DNA from: Alkalinema pantanalense | Lineage (GTDB): Bacteria; Cyanobacteriota; Cyanobacteriia; Leptolyngbyales; Leptolyngbyaceae | Assembly: GCF_050753345.1 (NCBI RefSeq) | Contig: NZ_JBLZFX010000016.1 | Span: 20,351 to 84,350 of the forward strand | Direction: 5' to 3' | DNA: 64,000 nt | The notes under the pieces: model-generated | Databases searched by the model: none | The model's input: only the letters and a program-made list of their open reading frames with translations | What the model was told of the DNA's origin: nothing | Part shown: in pieces, positions 27,464 to 36,029 of the stretch | Numbering within the stretch: the stretch's first letter is position 1 | How the letters are laid out: each line of letters begins with the position of its first letter | Translations under genes and position numbers: made by a program

Positions 27464-27741
27464 AGTCTTTATCATCCAATTTTTAAGATCCTCTGGGAGC
27501 GTTTTGGGTTCGGTGGCGATCGTCTCAAACAGTCACAATCCACGCTCCTTTAATTTTTTGAAATTCCCCCTTAAAATTACACAGACCTCGTTTCCTCGAT
27601 CGAGATAAGACTTTAGATAGAGAAAACTTCAGTGGTCATCCCATATCACTAAATGTAGCTTTCAATGGGGCTGGAAGCTACAGATATTTGCTACGGTTCG
27701 GATTTAATGTGTTCCCCACTTACTCGCGGTAGAATTGACAA

Positions 27742-28302
27742 ATGGCTACTTTTGAAGGAACCTTTGCCCATGCAGGGGCTTATCGCTTTGCGATCATTAT
27801 TGGACGGTTTAACGATTTAGTCACTATTAAGTTGCTGGAGGGCTGTCAAGACTGCCTGAAGCGCCACGGCGTGGATGTTGATCCCCAGGGTACTCAAGTG
27901 GATTACATCTGGGCTCCCGGTTGTTTTGAGTTGCCTTTATTAGCACGTCAGGTGGCAGGTTCGGGTCGCTATGATGCTGTGGTCTGTATTGGTGCAGTGA
28001 TTCGGGGCGGCACCCCTCACTTTGATTACGTGGCGTCTGAAGTGTCCAAGGGCGTTGCGGCGGCAGCGTTCCAAACGGGTGTTCCGATTATCTTTGGGGT
28101 GCTGACCACAGATAATATGCAGCAAGCCCTAGAAAGAGCTGGGATTAAGAGCAACAAGGGCTGGGAGTTTGGTATGAGTGCGCTGGAGATGGCTAGTCTC
28201 ATGCACCAACTGCGGGAAGCGGGTTGCACCAACGGTCAAGGTGCCGCGATCGTGGGTTCTCCTACAATGCAGACTTTGCCTGTGTCAGTAGCAGACAGCT
28301 AG
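27742..28302 (+). CDS. ribH: 6,7-dimethyl-8-ribityllumazine synthase
   Basis: The penultimate enzyme of riboflavin synthesis, which joins 5-amino-6-ribitylaminouracil and 3,4-dihydroxybutanone phosphate. Family motifs are visible: IIIGRFNDLVT at the N-terminus, WAPGCFELP, GAVIRGGTPHFDYV (with the catalytic His), and PIIFGVLTTDNMQQALERAG. The last 25 or so residues extend beyond the usual end. The start is ATG 27742. No riboswitch-like FMN element is seen in the 278 bp upstream. It ends before a strong inverted repeat that separates it from convergent ccmO. Confidence 0.96.
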   Translation: MATFEGTFAHAGAYRFAIIIGRFNDLVTIKLLEGCQDCLKRHGVDVDPQGTQVDYIWAPGCFELPLLARQVAGSGRYDAVVCIGAVIRGGTPHFDYVASEVSKGVAAAAFQTGVPIIFGVLTTDNMQQALERAGIKSNKGWEFGMSALEMASLMHQLREAGCTNGQGAAIVGSPTMQTLPVSVADS

Positions 28303-28358
28303 GGGTGGGGCCGATGGTGGAGTCGATCGATGGCGTCTCGTCATCTTGAATATTGGCT

Positions 28359-28410
28359 CTGAGCTAGCGCTGATTGGGGGGAGAATACCTCGCGATCAGC
28401 GCTAGCTCAG
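28359..28410. terminator. 16-bp perfect inverted repeat between ribH and ccmO
   Basis: The arms are 28359-28374 and 28395-28410 (CTGAGCTAGCGCTGAT and its exact reverse complement) with a 20-base loop. It lies midway between two convergent genes, so it probably acts as a bidirectional terminator or transcript-end stabiliser. There is no T-run on either side, which is common for cyanobacterial ends. A palindromic mobile repeat is the alternative. Confidence 0.7.
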
Positions 28411-28439
28411 CGTTTCAATGGTTGAAGCCTAAGCTTTTG

Positions 28440-30068
28440 TTATGGCTGAGGTTCTGCTGACTCAGCCGATTCCTCACCAGGCTGGGATATACTTTTTTCG
28501 TTGTTGAGAGAATCAGGCTCTCCCGGGCGGGAGACTTCAGAATCAGGTTGGCTCTTGGGTTGGCTAGGAGTCACTTCAGGCGCAGTATTGACCGGCTCAG
28601 CAGAATTGGTTGCGATCACCGGAGAATTCTGCTCTGAAACGGTTTCTGTAACTGGAGCTTCGATCGAGGCAATGACAGTTGCTGGTGGGTCGATGGCACC
28701 AGATTCAACAACTTCGACGGTAGCCTCCACCGCTGTGACCTGAACTTCAACGATCGTTGCAGGTTCGCTTAAGACCTCAACGGTTGTGTCGGCAGCGGTC
28801 TCAGCTGTGGCTTCCAGGGTGATTTCGACGGAGTCTTGGGGTTGGGCAGCCGGACTGGAGTCTGTTCCGATCGGGGCTAGCTCGACGGGCACGGACTCTA
28901 CGACTGGCACTTCAGAGACAGCTTCAGGCGCAAGCTGAGGGAAATCGGATTCGATCGCTTCCCCAGAACTGACCTCCACGGCGATCGCGTCTACCGCTGG
29001 CAAGGATGAGACAGAGGGGCTAGAGGGTGTTGTGGGTTCGATTGACGGATTGATGCTTTCCGGATTCATCTCCGCCGATTCCACAGGCATGACTTCGACA
29101 GTTGCAACTTCAGCTTCAGAGTGCAACTCAGAAACAGGTTCTGCGAAGGGGGGCTGGGTTTGCGTTGGCTCGATGGGGGATTCCAGGGAATCTAATGGCG
29201 CATCTAACTCCCTGTCTAATGGCTCAGTCGAGAAAGCTTGCAAGGGTTCCTGGGCTGCCGTATCAGGCATCCGGATTTCCTCTAACGGCTGCTCTATTTC
29301 TAATTTTTGTGGCTCAAACACTTCCTCATTGAAAACAGCCGGGATTTCCTGTGGCAATTCCAACGGCTGGAGCGGCTGCAATTCACGCACCTGCTCTTCC
29401 ACGGTAATGTTGATCGGCATGCGCACCGGTTGCAGTTCTTCGATCCAGCAGGCCGCGATCGGCATGGTGCGTTCCAAATCTTCCAACGGTCGGGGAATCA
29501 CCATCACGGCGTGCAATTCACCCACCCGATCGGCCTCGACCATGCCAATTTCGATCGCGGCGGCCACATTCGACATCGAACCCCGAACGATCGCGGTACA
29601 GAGTCCGGCTCCGGTGGTGTGATAGGCCGAAAAGGTTACATCCGCTGACTTCAGCATGGCATCTGCCGCGGCCACCAATGCCGGAAAGCCTCGCGTTTCG
29701 ATCAGCCCCACGGCCTGATCGCGAAACCGATTATTCTCCCGCCCTTCCACCAATTCCGCCAACCGACTCCCGATCGGCAAGACTTCCTCCAAATTCGGCA
29801 TGGGCCGGGGAATAATTGCCGAGGATGTTTTTTGGCCAAACTGCGCCGCCAGCTCTTCCCCCGTCTGAATGGCCAAGCGAATATCCGACGTTCTGCCCCG
29901 TACGACTGCCGTACAGTAGCCACTGCCAATTTGCTCGTACCCCACTAACGTCACCGCAGAGGACTTCAGCATCATGTCTGCAATGCCCACGATCGCTGGG
30001 AAGCTCTGGGCTGAAATGAGCCCAAGCGCCAGATCGGAATAGGGATCGTCAGAACGAGTACGATACAT
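28440..30068 (-). CDS. ccmO: Carboxysome shell protein CcmO (tandem BMC) with long acidic C-terminal extension
   Basis: Two bacterial microcompartment domains lie in tandem, at about residues 10-95 (ALGLISAQSFPAIVGIADMMLKSS) and about 115-205 (AVGLIETRGFPALVAAADAMLKSA), the hallmark of CcmO, a pseudohexameric shell facet protein needed to close beta-carboxysomes. Residues from about 225 to 542 form a tail rich in Glu, Pro, Val, Ser and Thr, with no predicted fold. CcmO proteins I know of end soon after the second BMC domain, so this one is about twice the usual length. The tail is in frame, uses neighbour-like codons and has no stop, so it is not an assembly artefact visible from here. It is separated from ccmN by a Nudix gene on the same strand. 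Confidence 0.93.
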   Translation of the reverse strand: MYRTRSDDPYSDLALGLISAQSFPAIVGIADMMLKSSAVTLVGYEQIGSGYCTAVVRGRTSDIRLAIQTGEELAAQFGQKTSSAIIPRPMPNLEEVLPIGSRLAELVEGRENNRFRDQAVGLIETRGFPALVAAADAMLKSADVTFSAYHTTGAGLCTAIVRGSMSNVAAAIEIGMVEADRVGELHAVMVIPRPLEDLERTMPIAACWIEELQPVRMPINITVEEQVRELQPLQPLELPQEIPAVFNEEVFEPQKLEIEQPLEEIRMPDTAAQEPLQAFSTEPLDRELDAPLDSLESPIEPTQTQPPFAEPVSELHSEAEVATVEVMPVESAEMNPESINPSIEPTTPSSPSVSSLPAVDAIAVEVSSGEAIESDFPQLAPEAVSEVPVVESVPVELAPIGTDSSPAAQPQDSVEITLEATAETAADTTVEVLSEPATIVEVQVTAVEATVEVVESGAIDPPATVIASIEAPVTETVSEQNSPVIATNSAEPVNTAPEVTPSQPKSQPDSEVSRPGEPDSLNNEKSISQPGEESAESAEPQP

Positions 30069-30226
30069 AAAAGTCTTGAATGGGGTTCGTTGCTATTCTA
30101 TCGTTTCCAGTTCCAGCTACCCCGCTTCACAGGGTTTAATCCAGTAATGCTTCTGTTTTGGAAAACTCATTGTGGAGAGAAAGGAAATTGAGCCTAGAAC
30201 ATTGAAAGTTGATACCTTGCATTCTC

Positions 30227-30700
30227 CTATTTTGGATCTTCTTCTATTGCAGATGTTCCGCATAGCCATTGCTGTAGTTCTTCTGGAACGAGTTGAATGT
30301 GTTGTTGTTGCATTTCTACTAGGGTTTTCCAGCGCGCGATCGCGGTTTCGCTAGTCTCTTGGCCATCATGCTCACACCAAGCAACTTCGCCTTGTTCATA
30401 GAGGGTTCGATCGACGAATTCTGCATCGTAGACAAATACGATTTCATGGCCTAGTTGGCCGTTGTAGAGAAAGCGATTTTCCAACACGCCTAGGAGTTGA
30501 ATATTCCGGATTGCTTGACCTGTTTCTTCTAAAATTTCTCGAGCGATCGCTTCTTGACTAGATTCACCAAACTCAATCCCACCCCCCAACGGGCGGCAAA
30601 AATAACGTTGTTTAACTGGATCAAATCCTTCGGATACTAAAATCCGCTGGCCATTGCGAAAGAGACAGATAGCGATCGGGCGAATGCGGGAAGTTCTCAT
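30227..30700 (-). CDS. Nudix hydrolase
   Basis: A 157-residue single-domain Nudix enzyme. The Nudix box is complete: GGGIEFGESSQEAIAREI followed by LEETGQ, matching G-x5-E-x7-R-E-U-x-E-E-x-G-U. Such enzymes hydrolyse nucleoside diphosphates linked to another group; the substrate cannot be read from the sequence. The start is an ATG at 30700. It lies between ccmO and ccmN on the same strand, with gaps of 158 and 372 bp, so it may be co-transcribed but has no known carboxysome role. Confidence 0.9.
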   Translation of the reverse strand: MRTSRIRPIAICLFRNGQRILVSEGFDPVKQRYFCRPLGGGIEFGESSQEAIAREILEETGQAIRNIQLLGVLENRFLYNGQLGHEIVFVYDAEFVDRTLYEQGEVAWCEHDGQETSETAIARWKTLVEMQQQHIQLVPEELQQWLCGTSAIEEDPK

Positions 30701-31072
30701 AGGTTTTAAAGAGAGTGTTTCAGAGAAACTCTGCTTAACTTCGGTTGAGTTCTACCCAATTTCGGAGTTTTTGGGGAAGATAGGTCAACTTTTGCTACGA
30801 ATATCAAATGAGTCTCGACCTTCACAACTGAGCTTGCAATTCTTCTAAGGCTTGTAAACTACTGATCTTGTAAACTGCTGACACGCTGCAAGGGACGTTG
30901 CTGAGGTCACGTCTGTTTCCATAGCTGCAACAGTTTGACAATATTGGCGGATTAAGGCAGTCGGAATTGTATGCTCGGGCAATGGCACCATGAGTTCCGA
31001 TCGAGTATTGCTGACAACCCAAAGAAACGGAAACTGCTAAAGACTCGGTTGAAGACTATCCGAAAAATCAGC
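30701..31072. other. Gap between ccmN and the Nudix gene
   Basis: About 370 bp with no convincing gene. Short frames here lack recognisable similarity. It may hold the end of the ccm transcript and a promoter for the Nudix gene; no clear hairpin seen. Confidence 0.35.
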
Positions 31073-32461
31073 TTATCGTCCCATCATTTTGCCAAGCATT
31101 TGGTTCACGTAGGCTTGACCGTAAACCTGCTTAGGGGGTTTAGGGACTAAGGCGTCTGTAGCATTTTCTGGATTAGTGGACGGATTTGGTGGAACGTTAG
31201 GCTGGGCGTTGTGTGGAACATTCGGCTGAACATTTGGCTGTCCCGAATAGGTACCCGGCGGTGTAAACCCATTGGGCGCTCCGATCGAAGCTCCAGTCCC
31301 ATACCCCCCCTGCATTTCCGTGTCCGAAAGATCAGACTCACTGTAATTGCCAGTGCTGTAATTGCCAGTGTTGTAATTGCCAGTGTTGTGATTGTCGTTC
31401 GAACCACGGTTCTGCCAGACTTGGCCTGTCGCGTGGGTGGGCTGAGGATGGGCACTAATCGGTGACGGATCACCATCATTCAACCAGGAATTCGTTTCCG
31501 TAGAGGTGGCGGGGGGAGTGGAATAGGACGAAAAAAACTGAGTCGAATTGGGATGATTCGGCTGAGGATGAGCGCTCGAGGGAGGAGCCGTTGGATCAGC
31601 AAAGGGGCTGGCCGTCGAGGGATTCGGCTGACTGGGATAGGGGGGGAACGGCGCAGAGTGGGGCCGATCGCTCCAAGGGTTGGTTTCAAAGGGTTCAAAA
31701 TTCTGATCCGGCATAGATACCCGGCAGGTGGTTTCACCCGCTGGATTATCCGTCGGATCCCAGGGATTCGGGTCACAGGGTTGCCACGGCTGGCCAGAAT
31801 TATCCGTTACGCCCCGAGGATTTTGGGAGATCGGATCTTGCGGTAAAGAACTACCTTGTCCAGAGGCTGAAGCGGTCGGTGTAGCGGAAGCTTCAGGGGT
31901 TCCCCAAGGATCGGAAAAGTCTAAATTTTGGGATGCTGTAGAAGTTGATTTTGACCCGCCACTAGATGGGCTATAAAACCCGTTACTGAGATCCTGTTGA
32001 CTGAAAGAATGGCTTTCGGGACGCTGGTAAACATTTGCTGAGGTACTTTCCAGCTCAGCGTCATTCATGGGGATTCCATTCAGCAAGGCATCTAAATCCG
32101 TTTGACGACTACGATCGCCGACGATCGTCCCTGCTTCCAGAATCGCGCCTGCATTCACCGTAGAATCGAGTACCGTTACCGCAGACCCCAGACAAGCCCG
32201 TGCCCCAACGGACACGTCCCCAATCAGCAAAACCCCTGCCCCTAAATTTGCACCTTCGTTAATCGTGATGGTGCCATGGGAGGCATGGATAACTGAACCC
32301 AGACCAATACAAACCCCAGAGCGGATGATAATCCGACTCCCTGGATCAGCTTGCAACAAAACACCCGGCGCGATCGCAGCCCCCGGATGAACCACTACAT
32401 CACCGCTAACGCAGTACTGCGTCGTATTAATCGGTTCAAAGTGGAGGGACTGCGGAAACAT
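31073..32461 (-). CDS. ccmN: Carboxysome assembly protein CcmN with very long linker
   Basis: CcmN bridges the CcmM-Rubisco core and the shell. The N-terminal part (about residues 15-115) is a left-handed hexapeptide-repeat domain (GDVVVHPGAAIAPGVLL, GANLGAGVLLIGD, ARACLGSAVTVLD). The last 18 or so residues contain the amphipathic encapsulation peptide (VYGQAYVNQMLGKMMGR) that binds shell proteins. Between them lies a low-complexity linker of roughly 320 residues rich in Pro, Ser, Asn and Thr, including a tandem N-T-G-N-Y type repeat encoded by 15-bp units. Known CcmN proteins are about 160-250 residues, so this one (462) is unusually long. The end of CcmM lies 46 bp upstream on the same strand. 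Confidence 0.94.
   Translation of the reverse strand: MFPQSLHFEPINTTQYCVSGDVVVHPGAAIAPGVLLQADPGSRIIIRSGVCIGLGSVIHASHGTITINEGANLGAGVLLIGDVSVGARACLGSAVTVLDSTVNAGAILEAGTIVGDRSRQTDLDALLNGIPMNDAELESTSANVYQRPESHSFSQQDLSNGFYSPSSGGSKSTSTASQNLDFSDPWGTPEASATPTASASGQGSSLPQDPISQNPRGVTDNSGQPWQPCDPNPWDPTDNPAGETTCRVSMPDQNFEPFETNPWSDRPHSAPFPPYPSQPNPSTASPFADPTAPPSSAHPQPNHPNSTQFFSSYSTPPATSTETNSWLNDGDPSPISAHPQPTHATGQVWQNRGSNDNHNTGNYNTGNYSTGNYSESDLSDTEMQGGYGTGASIGAPNGFTPPGTYSGQPNVQPNVPHNAQPNVPPNPSTNPENATDALVPKPPKQVYGQAYVNQMLGKMMGR
31341..31385 (-). repeat. 15-bp tandem repeat inside ccmN linker
   Basis: Three near-identical 15-bp units (31341-31355, 31356-31370, 31371-31385) and part of a fourth. They code the N-T/S-G-N-Y repeat of the CcmN linker. 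Confidence 0.85.
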
Positions 32462-32506
32462 CGCGATAGGCTCAAAATGAAGGAACTACTTCCTAGGATT
32501 AAGGAA

Positions 32507-34468
32507 CTATTTCCCAGGTTTTTGGATAACAGCTTCCAGGACTCGGCGCTTGGAACCATCGGTACCCACGATGCGGATATACATGCCAGCATAGTCAGCT
32601 AACAAGGCTTCTACATTCGCGATCGCACCGGATTCGTTGCTCACTTGGACAACCCCTGCCGTTTGCCAGGAATTGATCCGGAAACGACGTTGGTCGGCAT
32701 ATTCCAATGTAATCTTGTGACCAGCCCGCACCAATTGGCGAATCTGATCCACAGCCTGGACACTCAAGTTCCCAGCGGCAACAGGTGCGCTGGCTGCCGG
32801 AGCGCTGTAGCTAGCTCCATAGCTGGCGCTGCTAGTCGCTGCGGGCGCTTTTGCACCGGGACGATGGACAACCACTTCAGCCAAGCGCTTCTTCGCACGG
32901 GTATCAACTCCAATCAGGCGAATGTAGTCATTGCTGTGTTGCGCAATAAAGCTACTCACCGCATTGGCAATTTCACCCGCACTGCGGCCTTGGATAGGGG
33001 GAACCGTCGTCCAAGAAGAAGCCCGATAGCGGCGCTGATCCGCATATTCCAAACCAATGACTGCACCTTGATTCAGCAATTGCTGAATTTGGCCGGTTAG
33101 GTCCCCACTGGTTGCAGGAGCAGAGAGACTAGATGCACTAGAGAAACCGTTAGAAGATGCAGAAGGACTCACCGTGGTCTGTCCGTTGGGACGTTGGACG
33201 ATCGCTTCCATCAGCCGCTTCTTCGCAACGGGATCAACCCCAACTAGGCGAACATAATTGCCCGCATGCTGACTGAGCATACGATTGAGTTCTGCCATTA
33301 CGCCGGATTCCCCAGAGGCTTGGATAAATCCAGCACTTTGCCAAGAGGAGGTTTGGAACTGCCGCTTATTCGCGTATTCCACAGAGAACTTGCCACCCCG
33401 ACCCAACACTTGCCGGACTTGAGCCGCAAGGGAACCATCCACCGTTGCTGCCGCAGGTTTGTGACCATTGGAACTGTAGCTGGGGGCTTTGGAACCGTAG
33501 CTAGGGGCTGCTGCATAGCCGTTGCTCGAAGCTGCACCACTAAAGGTCAAGGGTGCATCTTCTGGGCGTTGGATAATTTTTTCCATCACCCGTTTCTTGG
33601 CTTTGGCATCAATCCCGATCAACCGGACATATTCTCCGGCATGATCGGCCAAACAGGATTGCAGTTCCCCCAGCACGGCAGATTCTGCAGTCGCCTGAAT
33701 GGGAGAACAGCTTTTCCATCCACCGTTCTGGAACTGACGCTTGTTAGCGTGCTCGGTGCCGATGCGGTAGCCCTGCGCCAAGAGTTGACGCACGTGATCC
33801 ACCACTTCCGCTACTGGACTTTTAGACTGATAGGTAGTAGCCATGTCGTTTTTAATCGGAAGGATACAAGCAGTGTCTTCGGCGCAGTGATAGCCCGATC
33901 GCAGCGCTTCGTTAATCCCAATCACATGCTTAGCGAAGTGCTTGTCCTGCTCCTGCACATCTGGCAGGCGATCGGCTTGCTGCTGGTTGGTAATGATTGA
34001 CCCAGAGGGAACATATTTCCCTGGCGGAATCTCCACATCTTGGATCAGGCAGTGCATCATCACGATCGAACCCGCGCCTACCCGTGCGTTAAACACCGTA
34101 GACCGAAAGCCAATGAAGCAGTGATCGCCAATGTAGGCGGGTCCATGCACCAAGGCCATATGGGTGATGGATGAGTTGCTCCCGATCCAAACCGAATAGG
34201 ATTCACCGTCGTCTCCCATCACACGACCTTGATCGAGGCCGTGAACGACCACCCCATCCTGCAAATTGGTATTGTGACCAATGTGGAACGGCGTCCCTTC
34301 ATCTGCCCGTACGGAGGTTCCAGGTGCAATCAGCACGTTTTCCCCAACCCGTACATCTCCAATCAAGTTCGAAAAGACATGCACGTAGGCAGATTCATGA
34401 ATTTTAGGTTCCGCTAGGGTGCGTGACCAGGGAGTCGGCGGAGCCGCAAAAGAAGCTTGGGCTACCAT
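32507..34468 (-). CDS. ccmM: Carboxysome scaffold protein CcmM (gamma-carbonic anhydrase domain plus four SSUL repeats)
   Basis: CcmM gathers Rubisco into the carboxysome core. The N-terminal domain (about residues 20-190) is a gamma-class carbonic anhydrase-like left-handed helix (NTNLQDGVVVHG, HMALVHGPAYIGDHCFIGF). After it comes C-A-E-D-T-A-C, a Cys pair spaced as in forms where a disulfide activates the enzyme. Four Rubisco small-subunit-like repeats follow, each with the pattern GxxxxxEYA(N/D)xRR/Q and a C-terminal YxRLxGxD...KR. The start at 34468 (MVAQASF) has AGGGAGA about 10 bases upstream; the frame opens 11 codons earlier. An internal ATG at 33844 just before the first repeat could give the short repeat-only form known in other species, but no ribosome binding site is clear there. 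Confidence 0.97.
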   Translation of the reverse strand: MVAQASFAAPPTPWSRTLAEPKIHESAYVHVFSNLIGDVRVGENVLIAPGTSVRADEGTPFHIGHNTNLQDGVVVHGLDQGRVMGDDGESYSVWIGSNSSITHMALVHGPAYIGDHCFIGFRSTVFNARVGAGSIVMMHCLIQDVEIPPGKYVPSGSIITNQQQADRLPDVQEQDKHFAKHVIGINEALRSGYHCAEDTACILPIKNDMATTYQSKSPVAEVVDHVRQLLAQGYRIGTEHANKRQFQNGGWKSCSPIQATAESAVLGELQSCLADHAGEYVRLIGIDAKAKKRVMEKIIQRPEDAPLTFSGAASSNGYAAAPSYGSKAPSYSSNGHKPAAATVDGSLAAQVRQVLGRGGKFSVEYANKRQFQTSSWQSAGFIQASGESGVMAELNRMLSQHAGNYVRLVGVDPVAKKRLMEAIVQRPNGQTTVSPSASSNGFSSASSLSAPATSGDLTGQIQQLLNQGAVIGLEYADQRRYRASSWTTVPPIQGRSAGEIANAVSSFIAQHSNDYIRLIGVDTRAKKRLAEVVVHRPGAKAPAATSSASYGASYSAPAASAPVAAGNLSVQAVDQIRQLVRAGHKITLEYADQRRFRINSWQTAGVVQVSNESGAIANVEALLADYAGMYIRIVGTDGSKRRVLEAVIQKPGK

Positions 34469-34570
34469 AAAATTTTTCTCCCTGCTGCAATGCAAAAACA
34501 CCGGAAGGACAGGGTAAGTCAGCTCCGGCGCTATTTCACACAGGAATTCCCGTTGTGAATTACCCGTGAA

Positions 34571-34870
34571 TTACCACTGGGTGCCTTTGTCGTAGAGTCG
34601 TTGATTCTCAACGGTGACGGTATCAATAATGGCCACTACAGCGGCATCGATCGGACGATCGCGATGACCTTCAACGTTGCGAGAACCACTCCCTCGACTA
34701 ATGAGCACCCACTCACCTACCCCAGCTCCTACTTTGTCAGCCGCAACTTCGTAGACCGGCAATGGACTACCTTCTTCATCTAAAAGCTGCACTAAGAGAA
34801 ACTTAACGCCCCCTAAGTTAGGCTCTTTTTGCGTACTGACAACGGTGCCGCGAACTTTGGCGATTTGCAT
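34571..34870 (-). CDS. ccmL: Carboxysome vertex protein CcmL (EutN/CcmL family)
   Basis: A 99-residue pentamer-forming shell protein that caps the vertices. Family features are the N-terminal MQIAKVRGTVVSTQKEP, the DxxGAGVGEWVLISRGS loop around the pore and DAAVVAIIDTV at the C-terminus. It begins 7 bases after the ccmK stop codon and is followed by ccmM after 102 bp, all on the same strand, so it is part of the ccm operon. Confidence 0.97.
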   Translation of the reverse strand: MQIAKVRGTVVSTQKEPNLGGVKFLLVQLLDEEGSPLPVYEVAADKVGAGVGEWVLISRGSGSRNVEGHRDRPIDAAVVAIIDTVTVENQRLYDKGTQW

Positions 34871-34877
34871 TACGGCA

Positions 34878-35219
34878 TTACGGACGGTTCAGGGGACGGA
34901 TACCACTTACGCTCTCACGAAAGGGTTCCACCGCCTCGGTGTAGCGAATGGGTAGAACGTATTCCAGGTTTTCGTGGGGACGAGCGATGATGTGGGTAGA
35001 CAGTACTTGACCGCCGTTCACTCGCTTGACGTTCTCAATCCCAGCAGCAACCGAAGCTTGCACTTCAGAGACATCACCGCGAACAATCACGGTTACACGG
35101 CCAGAACCAATCTTTTCATAGCCAACCAGGGTCACGCGAGCCGCTTTCACCATTGCGTCTGCGGCTTCCACCACGGCGGGGAAACCCAAGGTTTCAATCA
35201 TTCCAACTGCAATAGCCAT
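34878..35219 (-). CDS. ccmK: Carboxysome shell hexamer protein CcmK (CcmK2-like)
   Basis: A 113-residue BMC-domain protein that builds the shell facets. It has the typical AVGMIETLGFPAVVEAADAMVKAA start, the pore loop KIGSGR, and the ISTHIIARPHENLEYVLPI end, with a C-terminal tail like CcmK1/CcmK2. AAGGGAG lies about 10 bases before the ATG. It is first in the ccm operon, 7 bases ahead of ccmL. Many genomes have two adjacent ccmK genes here; only one copy is visible in this window, so others must be elsewhere. Confidence 0.95.
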   Translation of the reverse strand: MAIAVGMIETLGFPAVVEAADAMVKAARVTLVGYEKIGSGRVTVIVRGDVSEVQASVAAGIENVKRVNGGQVLSTHIIARPHENLEYVLPIRYTEAVEPFRESVSGIRPLNRP

Positions 35220-36029
35220 CGTAATAACTCCCTTCCAATCAGTTCGTAATCGGCACCGAGGTGCTTACTGCGGTGACAAAATCCCACGGGAAGAACCACG
35301 ATTTTGAATTTTGTCTTAAGTTTCAATCTTGCTCCTATTAAGAATAGATGGGTGGGAACCCCTTGGCAATATAAAGTTCGATGATAGTTGTAAATCTCGT
35401 GCATTAAATCCGCTGATTAATTTCCTTGCTTGGATCACACTCGATCGTCTGGGTTGACGGTAAGGCATCTGTTAAGTAGCCCCCAAGTCCAGACAGCAAC
35501 CTGTACCCATGCAATTGTCCAAAGCGATCTGCGCTCCAGTTTCGCGAGTAGGTCTGTACGTCACTTCATATAATGCCTTTGTCAAAAGCCTCTATAAAAT
35601 TGCCTATTAATTGCCGCTGAAACTGCCCGAAATAGCCTGCTATTGTCTCCCCAAGGGCATATGGCGGAGCCGTCCTCGACAGCTCTTCAGTGACCTAGGT
35701 AAATAGCAATCGATCGGGGTAAATCAATAGAATAAAAGTTATAGTCTTGATAAGATTTTTGTCTAAGTTTCAGGAAAGCCATCTCCAGCGAACTTTCCGC
35801 CTCTATCTAGCCTGCCTGAACCGTTTTGACGTTTTACTTTCGCATGGGCAGGCGGTAAGGTGATGGTTAGATCTATCACGTTCTGACGACTGAACGTATT
35901 TGGTTAGTTCAATGGTTAGAACGGTTCATTTTTGCTCTCTGCATGGCTTCCCTTGATTGTTTACCTTGAAGGCTTGCGGCAGGGCTTTTTAACCAACTGA
36001 AGAAATAACGACTCGCCAAGGGCAGTTAG
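35220..36029. promoter_or_regulatory. Divergent promoter region between ccmK and ndhF
   Basis: About 810 bp separating the two inorganic-carbon operons, which read away from each other. On the ccm side a TTTACA...TATATT pair occurs near 35395-35370 (minus strand), but the spacing of about 15 is short, so it is only a weak promoter guess. The middle, around 35735-35760, is AT-rich with TTATAG and GATAAGAT-like elements that could serve ndhF. No gene or RNA family recognised. Low-CO2 regulation by a LysR-type protein is possible but no site is identified. Confidence 0.4.

Noticed and set aside
28501..29622. Long plus-strand frames opposite ccmO
   Set aside because: They are antisense shadows of the repetitive CcmO tail with no family features.
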